DNA of 35,935 nt from Gammaproteobacteria bacterium (GCA_016124415.1 WGNS01000043.1:1-35935); one strand, 5' to 3'; shown: positions 20,511 through 30,477, counted from the first letter of the stretch. Made by a program: numbers and translations. Notes: generated by a model not told the origin, from the letters alone.

Positions 20511-20518
20511 TCCGATGA
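20492..20518 (+). promoter_or_regulatory. sigma-28 (FliA) promoter candidate for the chemoreceptor gene
   Basis: TCAAGTTT (20492-20499), an 11-base spacer and TCCGATGA (20511-20518) match the flagellar sigma-28 consensus TAAAGTTT-N11-GCCGATAA in 7 of 8 and 6 of 8 positions, with exact spacing. It lies 36 bases before the start codon of a methyl-accepting chemotaxis gene, the expected kind of target. Confidence 0.65.
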
Positions 20519-20553
20519 AGATCGCATGGCCGAACTATAAGCGAGGACATGCA

Positions 20554-22173
20554 ATGAATTGGTTCGCGAATCTATCCGTTCGCTACAAGATATTTTCTGT
20601 AGTAGTCGTCGGAGTTTTGGGCTTCGTTATCTATCTCGGATTCAGCTATACGGTGAATTCGTCGAACGCGAAGCGTCTCGACGATATTAGGGACGTCTAT
20701 TACCCGGTCCTGCAAAAGACCGACAATGTCATGTACACGTTGTCGCGCATTGACGAAGCGCTCAATAACGCCGCTGCGGCCGGAGACGAGGACATGCTCG
20801 CCAACGCCGAAGGCCTGGCCAAGCGATTCGATGCCGAATTGCAGACGATCGCCAAGGTGGATACCGAGTCGGCGAACAAGATAGGCGTTATCCGCAAATC
20901 GTTTGACGAATATTTCACTTCCGCCGACGCCTTGTCCAAGGGCTTGATCGACGGTTCCCTGTCGCTGGGTGCGATCGGCGATCGCGTCGCCAAGCAGCAG
21001 GCCGTTCGCAAGCAAGTCGTGGAAGGCCTCAAAGGTTTCCGTGACGATGCCTACACCACATTCACCGGCTCGATCTCCGGGGCGATATCGGCTTCCAGCA
21101 ACGCCCTGGTTTGGGGCCTGGCGATGACCTTGGTATTGGCCGCTGTGCTCGGCGTCTTCGGGCATTTCATCGGCGGTACGATCAGGCGCAATATCCTCGA
21201 CGTTGCAGAGTCGCTCAAACAAATGGCCTCGGGCAAAGGGGATCTGCGCACGCGTCTCGAACACCCGCATGCCGACGAGATCGGCGTGCTCGTGCGTCAC
21301 TTCAATACCTTCATCAATCACCTGCATTCGCTGATCCGGGAAATCTCTCAGTCCGCCGAGAGTATGCAAACCTCCAGTCAGGAGATGGACAGCATTTCGG
21401 GGAAGGCTCGAGTTTCGATCAAGCAGCAGCAGGATGACATCGATCGTGTTGCGACGGCCATGAACGAGATGACGATTTCGGTGCAAGAGGTCGCGCGCCA
21501 TGCCGAAGAGGCGTCGACGGCAGCGCACTCCGCAAATCAGGATGCCCGCGCCGGTGGCGATATCGTTACGGCGACCGGCACCACGATCGACGAACTCGCC
21601 CACGAGGTCGAGGCGGCCGCCGGGGTCATCAATGCCCTTGCGAAGGACAGCGAAAACATCGGCGCCGTGCTTTCCGTGATTCGGGATATCACCGAACAGA
21701 CCAATTTGCTCGCGCTGAACGCCGCCATCGAGGCGGCGCGCGCCGGCGAGCAGGGCCGCGGTTTCGCCGTGGTTGCCGACGAAGTCCGCACATTGGCGAA
21801 GCGTACCCACGATTCCACCGGTGAGATTCACACCATCATCGAGAAGCTGCAAAAGGGCGCCCAGGCTGCCGTGCTGGCGATGCAGCGCGGTCAACAGCGG
21901 GCCATGGACGCAGTGAATCAGTCGGAGCAGGCCGGACATTCTCTGGATGCCATCATGCAGTCGGTCGAACAGATCAGCGCCATGAATACCCAGATCGCGT
22001 GCGCTGCGGAGCAGCAGCTGACCGTGTCCGAGGAGATAAACCAGAATATTTCACACATCAATACCGTGGCATGTGAGTCGGCGTCGGACACCGACTTGCT
22101 CGCCAACGCCAGTTCCGTCGTTGCCGAACAGGTCGAGCTTCTCGACAATCGCGTGAGTCGGTTTAAGATCTGA
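20554..22173 (+). CDS. methyl-accepting chemotaxis protein
   Basis: A 539-residue transmembrane chemoreceptor. TM1 spans about residues 13-33 and TM2 about 184-206, enclosing a roughly 150-residue, mostly helical periplasmic domain of the four-helix-bundle type. A HAMP domain (about 207-260) and the cytoplasmic signalling bundle follow. The hairpin tip that binds CheA and CheW is recognisable around residues 380-415 ([20 protein letters not shown], then [12 protein letters not shown]). No C-terminal CheR-binding pentapeptide is seen. The ligand is unknown, but the next two genes encode a phosphate-binding-like protein and a porin. ATG 20554 was chosen because it has a GAGG ribosome site and begins the usual N-terminus; the frame is open further upstream through the promoter region. 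Confidence 0.95.
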   Translation: MNWFANLSVRYKIFSVVVVGVLGFVIYLGFSYTVNSSNAKRLDDIRDVYYPVLQKTDNVMYTLSRIDEALNNAAAAGDEDMLANAEGLAKRFDAELQTIAKVDTESANKIGVIRKSFDEYFTSADALSKGLIDGSLSLGAIGDRVAKQQAVRKQVVEGLKGFRDDAYTTFTGSISGAISASSNALVWGLAMTLVLAAVLGVFGHFIGGTIRRNILDVAESLKQMASGKGDLRTRLEHPHADEIGVLVRHFNTFINHLHSLIREISQSAESMQTSSQEMDSISGKARVSIKQQQDDIDRVATAMNEMTISVQEVARHAEEASTAAHSANQDARAGGDIVTATGTTIDELAHEVEAAAGVINALAKDSENIGAVLSVIRDITEQTNLLALNAAIEAARAGEQGRGFAVVADEVRTLAKRTHDSTGEIHTIIEKLQKGAQAAVLAMQRGQQRAMDAVNQSEQAGHSLDAIMQSVEQISAMNTQIACAAEQQLTVSEEINQNISHINTVACESASDTDLLANASSVVAEQVELLDNRVSRFKI

Positions 22174-22197
22174 ATGGATATTGGAGGTGCATTCATT

Positions 22198-22243
22198 ACC
22201 GAGGGGCGGATCAACCGCCGCCAGGCGGGAGCCCCGGTTTTTT
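22198..22243 (+). terminator. intrinsic terminator after the chemoreceptor gene
   Basis: GGGGC (22203-22207) pairs with GCCCC (22231-22235), with ACC/GGT outside it and an inner CCGCC/GGCGG hairpin with a 4-nt loop. A run of six T follows (22238-22243, ending in C). It may be partial, since the next gene is on the same strand and starts 17 bases later. Confidence 0.6.
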
Positions 22244-22259
22244 CTTGAGTGGAGGGAGT

Positions 22260-22697
22260 ATGAACAAAATGGGAAGTAAATACGGGCAGTGGCTGATCGC
22301 CGTCATCTTGCTCTTCGCCGTTTCCGTAGCGCAGGCAGGCATCGCCGTCATCGGGCATTCGGGAGATACGGTAGGCAATCTGACGGAGCACCAGGTAAAG
22401 GATTTTTATTTGGGCAAGGTCACCGCATTCAATGACGGCACGCACGTGGACGTCATCGATCTTCCGGAGGGAAATGCGGTCCGTGACCAGTTCTACGACA
22501 AGGTTGTGGGCAAGAGCAAAGCACAGGTGCAGGCCTATTGGGCCAAACGCATCTTTACAGGCAAAGGGACGCCGCCCAAGTCATTGGAGGATGCCGCCGC
22601 CGTCAAAAAATGGGTAGCGGAAAAGCCTGGAAGGCTGGGCTATATCGACAGTAGCGCCGTGGATGATTCGGTGTCCGTGCTGCTGCAAATCCAATGA
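22260..22697 (+). CDS. small PstS-like periplasmic substrate-binding protein
   Basis: A 145-residue exported protein with a signal peptide (about 1-26, ending AQA). The mature part resembles the short phosphate-ABC-type binding proteins: VIGHSGDTVGNLTEHQVKDFYLG, then a lysine-rich AYWAKRIFTGKGTPP segment and the C-terminal KPGRLGYIDSS. It is about half the length of a full PstS (about 320 residues), and no pstCAB genes follow, so uptake by an ABC transporter is not supported here. A sensory or scavenging role with the neighbouring chemoreceptor and porin is more plausible but unproven. The start ATG at 22260 follows a strong GGAGGGAG ribosome site. Confidence 0.8.
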   Translation: MNKMGSKYGQWLIAVILLFAVSVAQAGIAVIGHSGDTVGNLTEHQVKDFYLGKVTAFNDGTHVDVIDLPEGNAVRDQFYDKVVGKSKAQVQAYWAKRIFTGKGTPPKSLEDAAAVKKWVAEKPGRLGYIDSSAVDDSVSVLLQIQ

Positions 22698-22750
22698 ACA
22701 GGGCTGTCACTGTGAGTGGCGACCCGACCAAGAGAGGAGATGGTTTCATC

Positions 22751-23875
22751 ATGCGTAAGATAACGACTGGAATGTGCGGACTCGCGCTGGCCGTTGCTGC
22801 CTGCCTGCCTACGTCCGCCATGGCCCTGGATCTGGGCGCATTTAGCGATGTGAAGTGGTCCGGCTCGGATAAGACGGGCGATACTTCGTCCTTTGCTTTG
22901 GGCGGATTGGACTTCTTCGCCCGCCAGCAGGTGACCAGCAACACCACGGGCTTTTTTGAGTTCGTCTACGAAAACAACGGTGACAGCTTCGTGCTGGACG
23001 TCGAGCGTCTCTGGATCAAACGCGACTTCAATCCCGCGTTTTCTCTGGCGGCGGGACGTTTCCATGCGCCTTTGGGGTACTGGAACCGCAACTTCCACCA
23101 CGGTGTACTGCTGCAGCCCTCGGTGTCGCGCCCGTCCTTCATCGATTTTGAGGATGGCGAGGCGGCGATCCTGCCCATGCACATGATCGGACTCATGGCG
23201 GAAGGCCGTTTCGGAGACGGGTTCAGTTACGAGGCCAGCATCGGCAACAGCACCTCGTTGAATACAGCGCAATACACCCCCGGCACGCCGGGTTGCGGAG
23301 GCTGCGAAATCGGTCTCGGCAACGTCTCGGACGGTAGCGACGGCAAGAGCTTCGTGGGTCGAGTGACCTACAGTTTCGCAGGTCAACCGCTCAAGCTCAG
23401 CGCGTTCGGTATGCGTAATTCGGTTGTCGAAGGAGGGGATTCTAGTGTTGCGTCCACCTTGGTGCCGACCGGCAACACATTGTTCACACAGACAGTCCTT
23501 GGCGGTGATCTGCATTTCGACAATGACGTCTTCGACGTTACCGCCGAGTACTACAACCTCAAGAACGACCCGTCGACCGGCGTGGGTGGCTCGAGCCACA
23601 CGGCGACAGCCTACTATGCCCAATTCGGTTATCGGGTGATGGATCAGGTCAAGGTCGGTTATCGCTACGAATCGCTTTCGTTCGATTCCGCTGCGGGCAA
23701 CGTCGATCAGTACTTCCAGATCCTGGGTCGCGACGAGGCCAAGCATCATGTCGTCGTGCTGAGGTACGACCTCGACGACACCAATGCCCTGACCCTGGAA
23801 TTGAACCGCGCCAATCTGTCCGGTTCCGAGAATTACACCTCGTACATTCTCGACTGGTCGTTCATGTTGATCTGA
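22751..23875 (+). CDS. outer-membrane beta-barrel porin
   Basis: A 374-residue secreted protein with a signal peptide (cleavage likely after AMA, residue 25). The mature chain has the alternating pattern of short beta strands, Gly/Asn/Asp-rich turns and aromatic residues expected of a barrel (for example [27 protein letters not shown] and the C-terminal [10 protein letters not shown]). It resembles phosphate-selective or general OprO/P-like porins, but the substrate cannot be read from sequence. A Cys at residue 18 in VAAC could be read as a lipobox; the AMA site fits better. ATG 22751 follows a GAGAGGAGA ribosome site; an earlier in-frame ATG at 22694 overlaps the preceding stop but gives a poor signal peptide. 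Confidence 0.83.
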   Translation: MRKITTGMCGLALAVAACLPTSAMALDLGAFSDVKWSGSDKTGDTSSFALGGLDFFARQQVTSNTTGFFEFVYENNGDSFVLDVERLWIKRDFNPAFSLAAGRFHAPLGYWNRNFHHGVLLQPSVSRPSFIDFEDGEAAILPMHMIGLMAEGRFGDGFSYEASIGNSTSLNTAQYTPGTPGCGGCEIGLGNVSDGSDGKSFVGRVTYSFAGQPLKLSAFGMRNSVVEGGDSSVASTLVPTGNTLFTQTVLGGDLHFDNDVFDVTAEYYNLKNDPSTGVGGSSHTATAYYAQFGYRVMDQVKVGYRYESLSFDSAAGNVDQYFQILGRDEAKHHVVVLRYDLDDTNALTLELNRANLSGSENYTSYILDWSFMLI

Positions 23876-23898
23876 CCGGGCTCCCGATAGGGAAACGG

Positions 23899-23930
23899 AA
23901 AAGGGGAGGCCTTGGCCTCCCCTTTTCTTT
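23899..23930 (+). terminator. strong intrinsic terminator after the porin gene
   Basis: GGGGAGGCC (23903-23911) pairs with GGCCTCCCC (23914-23922) around a 2-nt TT gap, extended by four A before and four T after, then a CTTT tail. The stem is perfect and the T-rich end follows directly. Confidence 0.9.
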
Positions 23931-23957
23931 TCAGGGTTTTCCGGTCCCACGAGTCTG

Positions 23958-23986
23958 TTGTCATTGCCTCGTCGCCTCAGTAAGAT
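23958..23986 (+). promoter_or_regulatory. sigma-70 promoter candidate for dapA
   Basis: TTGTCA (23958-23963), a 17-base spacer and TAAGAT (23981-23986) match the consensus hexamers in 5 and 4 positions. Transcription would begin about 19 bases before the dapA ATG, just after the porin terminator. Confidence 0.5.
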
Positions 23987-24011
23987 GGGGCTTTTCCCGG
24001 CGGAGATGGAC

Positions 24012-24887
24012 ATGTTTCGTGGCAGTATCGTGGCGCTGGTCACACCCATGCATGACGATGGTGCGGTGGATGACGAGTCGCTGCAGGCATTGGTCGACTG
24101 GCATTGTGCTGAGGGGACCACCGCGATCGTGTCGGTCGGGACGACGGGCGAGTCGGCGACGCTGGACGAGGTAGAGCATTGCGCCCTGATCCGGCGCACG
24201 GTCGAAATGGTCGCCGGCCGTATCCCGGTCATTGCCGGCACCGGCGCCAATTCGACGACCGAGGCCATCCGCCTGACGCGCTGTGCACGCGAGTCCGGGG
24301 CCGATGCCTGTCTGCTCGTGACGCCGTACTACAACAAACCGACTCAGGAAGGCCTGTATCGTCACCACATGGCGGTGGCGGACGCGGTCGATATTCCGCA
24401 GATTCTGTACAACGTACCGGGGCGCACGGCCTGTGACATGTTGCCTGCGACCGTGGGCCGTCTTGCTGCGCACGAGCGCATCATCGGCATCAAGGAGGCT
24501 ACGGGAGATCTCTCCAGGCTCCATGAAATCCGGCGCCTGTGCGGTGACGATTTCCTGCTCCTGAGCGGTGACGACGCCACGGCCATGGCCTTTATGCTCG
24601 AAGGCGGGCAGGGCGTGATTTCGGTAACGGCCAACGTCATGCCACGGGAGATGCAGGACATGTGCGAGGCCGCGCTGAAGGGCGATGCCGACGAGGCGCG
24701 GCGTCTCGACGCACGACTGCAGCCTTTGCATCGCGATCTTTTCCTCGAGGCCAACCCGATTCCGGTCAAATGGGCGTTGCACGAGATGGGGCGCATCGGT
24801 GCGGGGATCCGGTTGCCGCTGACTCCGCTTTCGGAGGCGCTGCGGCCACGGCTCAAGGCCGCTTTGTTAGAGGCGGGCGCACTGTGA
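24012..24887 (+). CDS. dapA: 4-hydroxy-tetrahydrodipicolinate synthase
   Basis: A 291-residue TIM-barrel aldolase that condenses pyruvate with aspartate semialdehyde, the first step of the lysine/diaminopimelate branch that also feeds peptidoglycan. The Schiff-base Lys is in [10 protein letters not shown] (Lys161). [27 protein letters not shown] (with the catalytic Tyr) and YNVPGRT are conserved. Length equals E. coli DapA (292). The start at ATG 24012 gives the standard N-terminus [12 protein letters not shown]; an in-frame ATG at 24006 is possible. Its stop overlaps the next gene by 4 bases. Confidence 0.97.
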   Translation: MFRGSIVALVTPMHDDGAVDDESLQALVDWHCAEGTTAIVSVGTTGESATLDEVEHCALIRRTVEMVAGRIPVIAGTGANSTTEAIRLTRCARESGADACLLVTPYYNKPTQEGLYRHHMAVADAVDIPQILYNVPGRTACDMLPATVGRLAAHERIIGIKEATGDLSRLHEIRRLCGDDFLLLSGDDATAMAFMLEGGQGVISVTANVMPREMQDMCEAALKGDADEARRLDARLQPLHRDLFLEANPIPVKWALHEMGRIGAGIRLPLTPLSEALRPRLKAALLEAGAL

Positions 24888-25150
24888 GGGCGGTCGTATG
24901 GCGGCGTATGGGCGCGATCGTCTGCCTGTGTGCGTCGGCCAATGTCGCCTGCAGCCGCCAGGCGGTCCAGCCTTATATGCAAAGCAGGATGACCGAACCC
25001 ATGGTCGTACCCGAAGGGCTTAGCGCTCCGCGGGCGAGTCATGAAATGGATGTGCCGGAGGCGATCCTCTCGCGCATTCCCGACGAGGATCTTCCCCGTT
25101 CCGGCGACGGCGAGGCGTTGCCGCCCGGGTTGAAAGAAAGTAACAAGTGA
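24884..25150 (+). CDS. short BamC-like lipoprotein (truncated or reduced)
   Basis: An 88-residue exported protein starting at GTG 24884, in a GTGA overlap with dapA. A hydrophobic signal segment ends in NVAC|SRQ, a plausible but imperfect lipobox. The mature part ([20 protein letters not shown], then MDVPE) resembles only the N-terminal stretch of BamC/NlpB, the outer-membrane assembly lipoprotein, which is normally far longer (about 340 residues in E. coli). The order dapA-bamC-purC is the standard one, supporting the identity. The final codons (AGTAACAAGTGA) belong to the repeat family that follows, so the stop codon seems to be supplied by the repeat. Alternatively, it is a naturally short BamC-like protein, as in some other lineages. 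Confidence 0.6.
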   Translation: MRAVVWRRMGAIVCLCASANVACSRQAVQPYMQSRMTEPMVVPEGLSAPRASHEMDVPEAILSRIPDEDLPRSGDGEALPPGLKESNK

Positions 25151-25158
25151 GCAGTGAC

Positions 25159-25239
25159 AAGTATCAAGTTGAAAGTATCAAGTTGAAAGTATCAAGTTGA
25201 AAGTATCAAGTTGAAAGTATCAAGTTAGAAGTATCAAGG
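25159..25239 (+). repeat. 14-nt tandem repeat array (AAGTATCAAGTTGA)
   Basis: Four perfect head-to-tail copies of AAGTATCAAGTTGA fill 25159-25214. A fifth copy with the last bases changed (AAGTATCAAGTTAG) ends at 25228, and a partial sixth (AAGTATCAAGG) ends at 25239. Each unit is two related 7-mers (AAGTATC, AAGTTGA). There are no spacers, so this is not a CRISPR array. Confidence 0.97.
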
Positions 25240-25272
25240 AGTGGGTCCACGGTTGTTTTGGTCTAAACTGCG

Positions 25273-25307
25273 CACTTGTCACTTGTCACTTGTCACTTGA
25301 TACTTGT
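25273..25307 (+). repeat. 7-nt tandem repeat array (CACTTGT), opposite orientation
   Basis: Three perfect copies of CACTTGT (25273-25293) are followed by CACTTGA and TACTTGT. These are the reverse complement of the 7-mer family in the 14-nt array upstream. The array ends 27 bases before the purC start codon. Confidence 0.93.
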
Positions 25308-25333
25308 TACCTAATTTATTTTGAGGCGATCAG

Positions 25334-26065
25334 ATGCAAATCCTCGATGAACTTTATTCAGGCAAGGCAAAGACGGTCTATAAGACCTCGGATCCGGACC
25401 GGCTGGTGCTGAAATTCCGCGACGATACGTCGGCGTTCGACGGCCAGAAGATCGAGAAGCTGGCCCGCAAGGGCATGGTCAACAACCTGACCAACGCCTA
25501 CATCATGCGTCACCTCGAGCAGGCCGGCATCCCGACCCATTTCGAGGGCCTGCTTTCGGACACCGAGTCGGTGGTCAAGCGATTGGAGATGATCCCGGTC
25601 GAATGTGTCGTGCGCAACATCGCATCGGGTAGCATGTGTCGCCGGCTGGGCGTCCAGGACGGCATCGATCTCATGCCGCCCACGTTCGAATTCTTCCTCA
25701 AGAACGACGCGCTGCACGACCCCATGGTCAACGAGTACCACATTCGTTCCTTCGGTTGGGCCACGGACGACGAGGTTGCCGTCATGAAGCGTCTGAGCTT
25801 CGAGGTCAACGACGTCCTGAAGCAGCGTTTTCTGGAGTCCGACATCCTGCTCGTCGATTTCAAGCTCGAATTCGGCCGTTTCGGCGGCGAATTGGTGCTC
25901 GGCGACGAGTTCACGGCCGATGGCTGTCGTTTGTGGGACGTGAACACCCGCGAAAAGCTCGATAAGGATCGTTTCCGTCAGGGTCTGGGCGGCGTGGTCG
26001 AGGCATATGAGGCCGTCGCGGCCCGTTTGGGGATCGATCTCGCGCCCGGCCAGGCCGGCGCTTGA
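25334..26065 (+). CDS. purC: phosphoribosylaminoimidazole-succinocarboxamide (SAICAR) synthase
   Basis: A 243-residue enzyme that joins CAIR and aspartate with ATP in purine synthesis. Markers are [12 protein letters not shown] at the N-terminus, [23 protein letters not shown], the [10 protein letters not shown] segment and the Mg/ATP site [12 protein letters not shown]. Length is normal (E. coli 237). A GAGG ribosome site lies eight bases upstream of the ATG. The leader carries the repeat element described separately. purL follows after 49 bases, so purC and purL likely form one unit. Confidence 0.97.
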   Translation: MQILDELYSGKAKTVYKTSDPDRLVLKFRDDTSAFDGQKIEKLARKGMVNNLTNAYIMRHLEQAGIPTHFEGLLSDTESVVKRLEMIPVECVVRNIASGSMCRRLGVQDGIDLMPPTFEFFLKNDALHDPMVNEYHIRSFGWATDDEVAVMKRLSFEVNDVLKQRFLESDILLVDFKLEFGRFGGELVLGDEFTADGCRLWDVNTREKLDKDRFRQGLGGVVEAYEAVAARLGIDLAPGQAGA

Positions 26066-26114
26066 AGGTGGTGAGCATCGTCCTTAGAGCGGTCAAACGC
26101 GGAGGAATTCGTTC

Positions 26115-29100
26115 ATGCTCCTGACCTTGTCCGGAAAGGAGGCGCTGTCGCTGTTCAGACGGCAGCGGCTTATGGCCCGCATGCGCGAGATCGCATCCGA
26201 CCTGATTTCCCTGAATGCGGTCTATCGCTACCTCGTCGACGTCGACGAGGCGCTCGATGACGCAGCGCTCGAGGTCCTTCGCGATCTTCTGGGTTGTCCG
26301 CGCCAGAAGGGTGCGGTCAGCGCGGTCGGAGAGTCCATACTCGTGGCCCCGCGTCCCGGCACCGTGTCCTCGTGGTCGACCAAGGCCACCGATATCGCCC
26401 ATATTTGCGGCTTGGCCGGGGTCAGGCGCATCGAGCGTACCGTGCTCTATACGCTGTCGATCGAGGGCTGGCGCGTCCTGAGCGCCGAAGAACGGCAGGA
26501 CCTGGAGGCCTTGATTCACGACCGCATGACGGAAGTCGCGCTGTCGCCCGACGACGACCTCGAAAAACTGTTCCTGCACGCCAAGCCCGCGCCTTCGCGG
26601 ACGATTCCGCTGCGGTCCGGCGGTCGCGCCGCACTGGAGTCCGCCAACGCGGAACTCGGCCTCGCGCTCAGCGAAGTCGAAATCGACTATCTGTTCAGGC
26701 GTTTTACGGAACTCGACCGCGATCCGGTCGACGCCGAACTCATGATGTTCGCCCAGGCCAACTCCGAGCACTGTCGCCACAAGATCTTCAACGCGGGTTG
26801 GCATATCGACGGCGAGGTGAAGCAGGAAAGCCTGTTCGGCATGATCCGTCATACGATGAAGGTCTCCCCGGAAGGCGTGTTGTCCGCCTATCATGACAAC
26901 GCCGCTGTTGTGGCCGGCGCGGAACTGCGTCGTTTCTTCCCCGATCCGGGTACGCGGATCTATGGTGAGACGGTACAGGCGGGCGCATTCAATATCAAAG
27001 TGGAGACCCACAACCATCCAACAGCGATCGCACCTTTCCCGGGTGCCGCGACCGGCGCCGGCGGCGAGATCCGCGACGAGGGCGCGACCGGCCGCGGCGC
27101 GCATCCCAAGGCGGGCCTGTGCGGGTTTTCGGTCTCCAATCTCCGGATGAATGGTGCGCTGCGACCGTGGGAAAAGGCCTACGGCAAGCCCGAACGCATG
27201 GCGTCCGCGCTCGAGATCATGACCACCGGGCCGATCGGCGCGGCAGCCTTCAACAACGAATTCGGCCGTCCTAACCTATGCGGTTATTTCCGCACGCTCG
27301 AGACCGAGGTCGATACCGGCAACGGTGTCGAGCTGCGCGGTTATCACAAGCCCATCATGGTGGCCGGCGGCGTCGGCGCGATCACGCGCGAGCATATCGA
27401 CAAGGAACCCATTCCGCCCGGCGCGAGCTTGATCGTGCTCGGGGGCCCGGCGCTCAAGATCGGCCTCGGCGGCGGCGCGGCTTCGTCCATGGTCGGCGGC
27501 AGCCAGGACGCCGAACTCGATTTTTCGTCCGTGCAGCGCGGCAACCCCGAGATGCAGCGGCGCTGCCAGGAGGTCATCGACCGCTGCTGGCAGATGGGCG
27601 CGTCCAATCCGATCATCGCCATTCACGACGTCGGCGCCGGCGGTTTGTCCAATGCCCTGCCCGAACTGGTTCACGATTGCGATCGCGGCGCGCGCATCGA
27701 TCTGCGCAGCGTCCTGCTCGATGATCCGGGCATGACCCCGCTGGAAATCTGGTGTAACGAGTCCCAGGAGCGTTATGCGCTGGCTGTCCGGCACGCCGAT
27801 CTCGACCTTTTCAAATCCCTTTGCGAGCGCGAACGCTGCCCGTTCGCCGTCGTAGGGTCGGTCACCGAAGCCGAACATTTCGAGGTTGCAGATCCCGTAT
27901 TCGGCGACAGCCCCGTGGATATGCCCATGTCCGTGCTGTTCGGCGAGACGCCCAGGATGCAGCGCGATGCCGTTCATGTCGCCAAGACCTTTGCCGGCGG
28001 CGATTTCTCCAAGATCGATCTTCACGAGGCCGCCGGTCGGGTTCTGCGTCTGCCCGGTGTCGCCGACAAGACCTTCTTGATCAGCATCGGCGATCGCAGC
28101 GTGACCGGCCAGGTCGCGCGCGACCAGATGGTCGGCCCCTGGCAGACGCCGGTCGCCGACGTCGCCGTCACCTTGGCGGACTACGCCGGCTATCACGGCG
28201 AGGCCATGGCCATGGGTGAGCGTGCCCCGATCGCCATCGTTAACCCCGAGGCTTCCGGACGGATGGCCATCGCCGAGGCGGTGACCAATATCGCGGCCGC
28301 GCGCATCGACCGGATCGGCGACATCAAACTGTCGGCCAACTGGATGGCGGCCGCCGGCCAGCCCGGTGAGGACGCCGCGCTGTTCGATACCGTACGCGCC
28401 GTCGCGCTCGAGTTGTGTCCTGCTTTAGGGCTCGCGATTCCCGTCGGTAAGGACTCGTTGTCCATGAGCACGGTTTGGGAGCAGAACGGCAAGCGCCGGG
28501 TCATGAGTTCCCCTCTGACGCTTGTGATCAGCGCATTCGCGGCCGTGACGGACGCGCGCAAGACATTGACGCCGGATCTGCGCCGCAGCGCGGTGGACAG
28601 CGAACTCATCCTGATCGATCTCGGTCGGGGGCGCTGCCGCATGGGTGGCTCGGCGCTCGCGCAGGTCTACGGCCAGGTTTGGCCCGAGGCGCCGGATCTG
28701 GACGAGCCGACGCTGTTGAAGGGTTTTTTCGGCGCGATCCAGGATCTCAACGATGCCGGCCGGATTCTCGCCTATCACGATCGATCCGACGGCGGCTTGT
28801 TCGTGACCTTGTGCGAGATGGCCTTCGCGGGTCGGGTCGGTATTCAGATCGAACTGGACGGATTGGGCGGCGATGCCGCGAGCGTTCTCTTCAATGAGGA
28901 ATTGGGCGCGGTGGTTCAGGTGCGGCGCGATCACACCGATTCCGTTTTGAAACGTCTGGCCGACGCGGGACTGAGTGATTGCTGCCATGTCATCGGTCAT
29001 TTACGTCTGGACGGCCGTCTGAGTTTTCATATGGACGGCTGTGAGGTCCTGGGCGACGATCGAGTCAGCCTGCAACGCACCTGGTCCGAGACGACTTGGC

Positions 29101-30011
29101 GGATGCAATCGCTACGTGACGATCCGACCTGCGCCCAGCAGGAATACGACCGTATCCTGGATACCGAAGACCCCGGTATGATTCCGTGTCTCCGGTTCGA
29201 TCCCAAGGAGGATGTCGCGGCGCCCTATATCGCGACCGGCGTCCGCCCGCGGCTGGCGGTGCTCAGGGAGCAGGGCGTCAATGGCCACGTGGAGATGGCG
29301 GCGGCCTTCTCGAAGGCCGGTTTTGCCTGTGTGGACGTGACGATGACCGATATTCTGTCGGGCAGGGACGACCTGACCGACTGCCACGGACTCGTGGCCT
29401 GCGGCGGATTCTCCTACGGCGACGTATTGGGGGCGGGCGCCGGCTGGGCCAAGTCGATCCTCTACAATCCGCGCGCGCGCGACGCCTTCGCGGGTTTCTT
29501 TGAGCGTACCGATACCTTCGGGCTCGGTGTCTGCAACGGTTGTCAGATGTTGTCGGGCCTCGCCGGTTTGATCCCCGGAGCTGAAAGCTGGCCGCGTTTC
29601 GTGCGCAACCGTTCGGAGCAGTTTGAGGCGCGTTTCGCCATGGTCGAAGTGATGCCGTCGGCTTCGCTTTTCTTCGCCGGCATGGCGGGGTCCCGGATGC
29701 CGATCGCCGTCGCCCACGGCGAAGGACGGGTCGAGTACCGTGAGGACATCCTGCCTGAGGCGACCAACGCCCTGGCCGCCTTGCGCTATGTCGATCACCA
29801 TGCGCGCGCCACCGAGATCTATCCGCTGAACCCCAACGGTTCGTTGGGTGGCCTTACGGGGTTCACGAACCAGGATGGTCGCTTCACGATCATGATGCCT
29901 CACCCCGAGCGTGTCTTCAGGAGCGTGCAGCATTCGTGGTGTCCGGACGAGTGGGGAGAGGAAGGGCCTTGGTTGCGCCTGTTCAGGAATGCCAGGGCAA
30001 GTTTGGGGTAA
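26115..30011 (+). CDS. purL: phosphoribosylformylglycinamidine synthase (single-chain)
   Basis: A 1298-residue enzyme that converts FGAR and glutamine to FGAM in purine synthesis. This is the long gammaproteobacterial form, combining the PurS-like N-terminus, two AIR-synthase-type ATP domains and a C-terminal glutaminase. [46 protein letters not shown] and [15 protein letters not shown] are seen in order. The glutaminase has its Cys nucleophile in GVCNGCQM (Cys1140) and the His/Glu pair in MPHPERVFR (His1263, Glu1265). The start is ATG 26115 with a strong GGAGG ribosome site nine bases upstream. Length matches E. coli PurL (1295). Confidence 0.98.
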   Translation: MLLTLSGKEALSLFRRQRLMARMREIASDLISLNAVYRYLVDVDEALDDAALEVLRDLLGCPRQKGAVSAVGESILVAPRPGTVSSWSTKATDIAHICGLAGVRRIERTVLYTLSIEGWRVLSAEERQDLEALIHDRMTEVALSPDDDLEKLFLHAKPAPSRTIPLRSGGRAALESANAELGLALSEVEIDYLFRRFTELDRDPVDAELMMFAQANSEHCRHKIFNAGWHIDGEVKQESLFGMIRHTMKVSPEGVLSAYHDNAAVVAGAELRRFFPDPGTRIYGETVQAGAFNIKVETHNHPTAIAPFPGAATGAGGEIRDEGATGRGAHPKAGLCGFSVSNLRMNGALRPWEKAYGKPERMASALEIMTTGPIGAAAFNNEFGRPNLCGYFRTLETEVDTGNGVELRGYHKPIMVAGGVGAITREHIDKEPIPPGASLIVLGGPALKIGLGGGAASSMVGGSQDAELDFSSVQRGNPEMQRRCQEVIDRCWQMGASNPIIAIHDVGAGGLSNALPELVHDCDRGARIDLRSVLLDDPGMTPLEIWCNESQERYALAVRHADLDLFKSLCERERCPFAVVGSVTEAEHFEVADPVFGDSPVDMPMSVLFGETPRMQRDAVHVAKTFAGGDFSKIDLHEAAGRVLRLPGVADKTFLISIGDRSVTGQVARDQMVGPWQTPVADVAVTLADYAGYHGEAMAMGERAPIAIVNPEASGRMAIAEAVTNIAAARIDRIGDIKLSANWMAAAGQPGEDAALFDTVRAVALELCPALGLAIPVGKDSLSMSTVWEQNGKRRVMSSPLTLVISAFAAVTDARKTLTPDLRRSAVDSELILIDLGRGRCRMGGSALAQVYGQVWPEAPDLDEPTLLKGFFGAIQDLNDAGRILAYHDRSDGGLFVTLCEMAFAGRVGIQIELDGLGGDAASVLFNEELGAVVQVRRDHTDSVLKRLADAGLSDCCHVIGHLRLDGRLSFHMDGCEVLGDDRVSLQRTWSETTWRMQSLRDDPTCAQQEYDRILDTEDPGMIPCLRFDPKEDVAAPYIATGVRPRLAVLREQGVNGHVEMAAAFSKAGFACVDVTMTDILSGRDDLTDCHGLVACGGFSYGDVLGAGAGWAKSILYNPRARDAFAGFFERTDTFGLGVCNGCQMLSGLAGLIPGAESWPRFVRNRSEQFEARFAMVEVMPSASLFFAGMAGSRMPIAVAHGEGRVEYREDILPEATNALAALRYVDHHARATEIYPLNPNGSLGGLTGFTNQDGRFTIMMPHPERVFRSVQHSWCPDEWGEEGPWLRLFRNARASLG

Positions 30012-30128
30012 ATCTCCCCATATTCATGGCCATTAAGAATACCTTATATTCAGGGTGCGTTAAGGGGAATGACTGATAATCAGAACCGTAGTAATTTCTT
30101 GCATGGGTCGAAGGACCCGGAGGTCGCC

Positions 30129-30296
30129 ATGAATACACACGGTTCCATGGACCACAAGCGGAATTTGGGTCGACAGGATTGTTGGGTGGAGATCGCTTCC
30201 GATCCTGGTAAGCTGAAGTATTGGAAGGAGATCGCTCGGCTCTGGCGCGGTTCGCTCGATTGCCGCGTCGGCCTTGAAGTCCGCGCCAAGAACTGA
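30129..30296 (+). CDS. small hypothetical protein
   Basis: A 55-residue, hydrophilic, rather basic protein with Trp-rich patches (QDCWVEIAS, YWKEIARLWRG). I do not recognise the family, and no signal peptide or membrane segment is visible. A strong GGAGG ribosome site (30119-30123) is five bases from ATG 30129; an in-frame ATG at 30069 would add 20 residues but has its purine run only one base away. A small GGGTC/GACCC hairpin (30105-30118) abuts the ribosome site. The gene lies alone between purL and rpsO. It could be a spurious frame, but the ribosome site argues for translation. Confidence 0.5.
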   Translation: MNTHGSMDHKRNLGRQDCWVEIASDPGKLKYWKEIARLWRGSLDCRVGLEVRAKN

Positions 30297-30477
30297 TTCC
30301 TGGGCCCAGTCAGTGCGCCTGCTTTGGGCGGGCGCTCCACTATGAATCTCGTTCCCCTCGCCTAGACCTCGTCATCCCGCGGCATATTCGCGCGTACCCG
30401 GCCGCGGATACGCTCCTCGGAGCATCTGAAATTCTTATCCTGATTTTTCGTCCGCTCGAGCGCGATTCCGCCTCGAT

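Larger units (their letters stand above)
25140..25310. repeat. repeat element with inverted ends between the BamC-like gene and purC
   Basis: A 171-bp region with inverted ends GTAACAAGT (25140-25148) and ACTTGTTAC (25302-25310). A second inverted pair is ACAAGTATCAAGT (25157-25169) with ACTTGATACTTGT (25295-25307). All parts derive from a 7-nt unit of the form (A/C)ACAAGT or its complement, pointing one way on the left and the other way on the right. The transcript could fold into a long imperfect hairpin. No coding sequence is seen in the middle (25241-25272). Confidence 0.75.

Noticed and set aside
20404-20553. Upstream extension of the chemoreceptor frame
   Set aside because: It covers the hairpin and sigma-28 promoter candidate and would put a hydrophilic, atypical extension before the first membrane segment.
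22640-24268. 542-codon minus-strand frame across the porin and dapA genes
   Set aside because: It spans two well-supported plus-strand genes and a strong terminator; no recognisable protein features.
25159-25239. Tandem 14-nt repeats as a CRISPR array
   Set aside because: Units are far too short, there are no unique spacers, and no cas genes are near.
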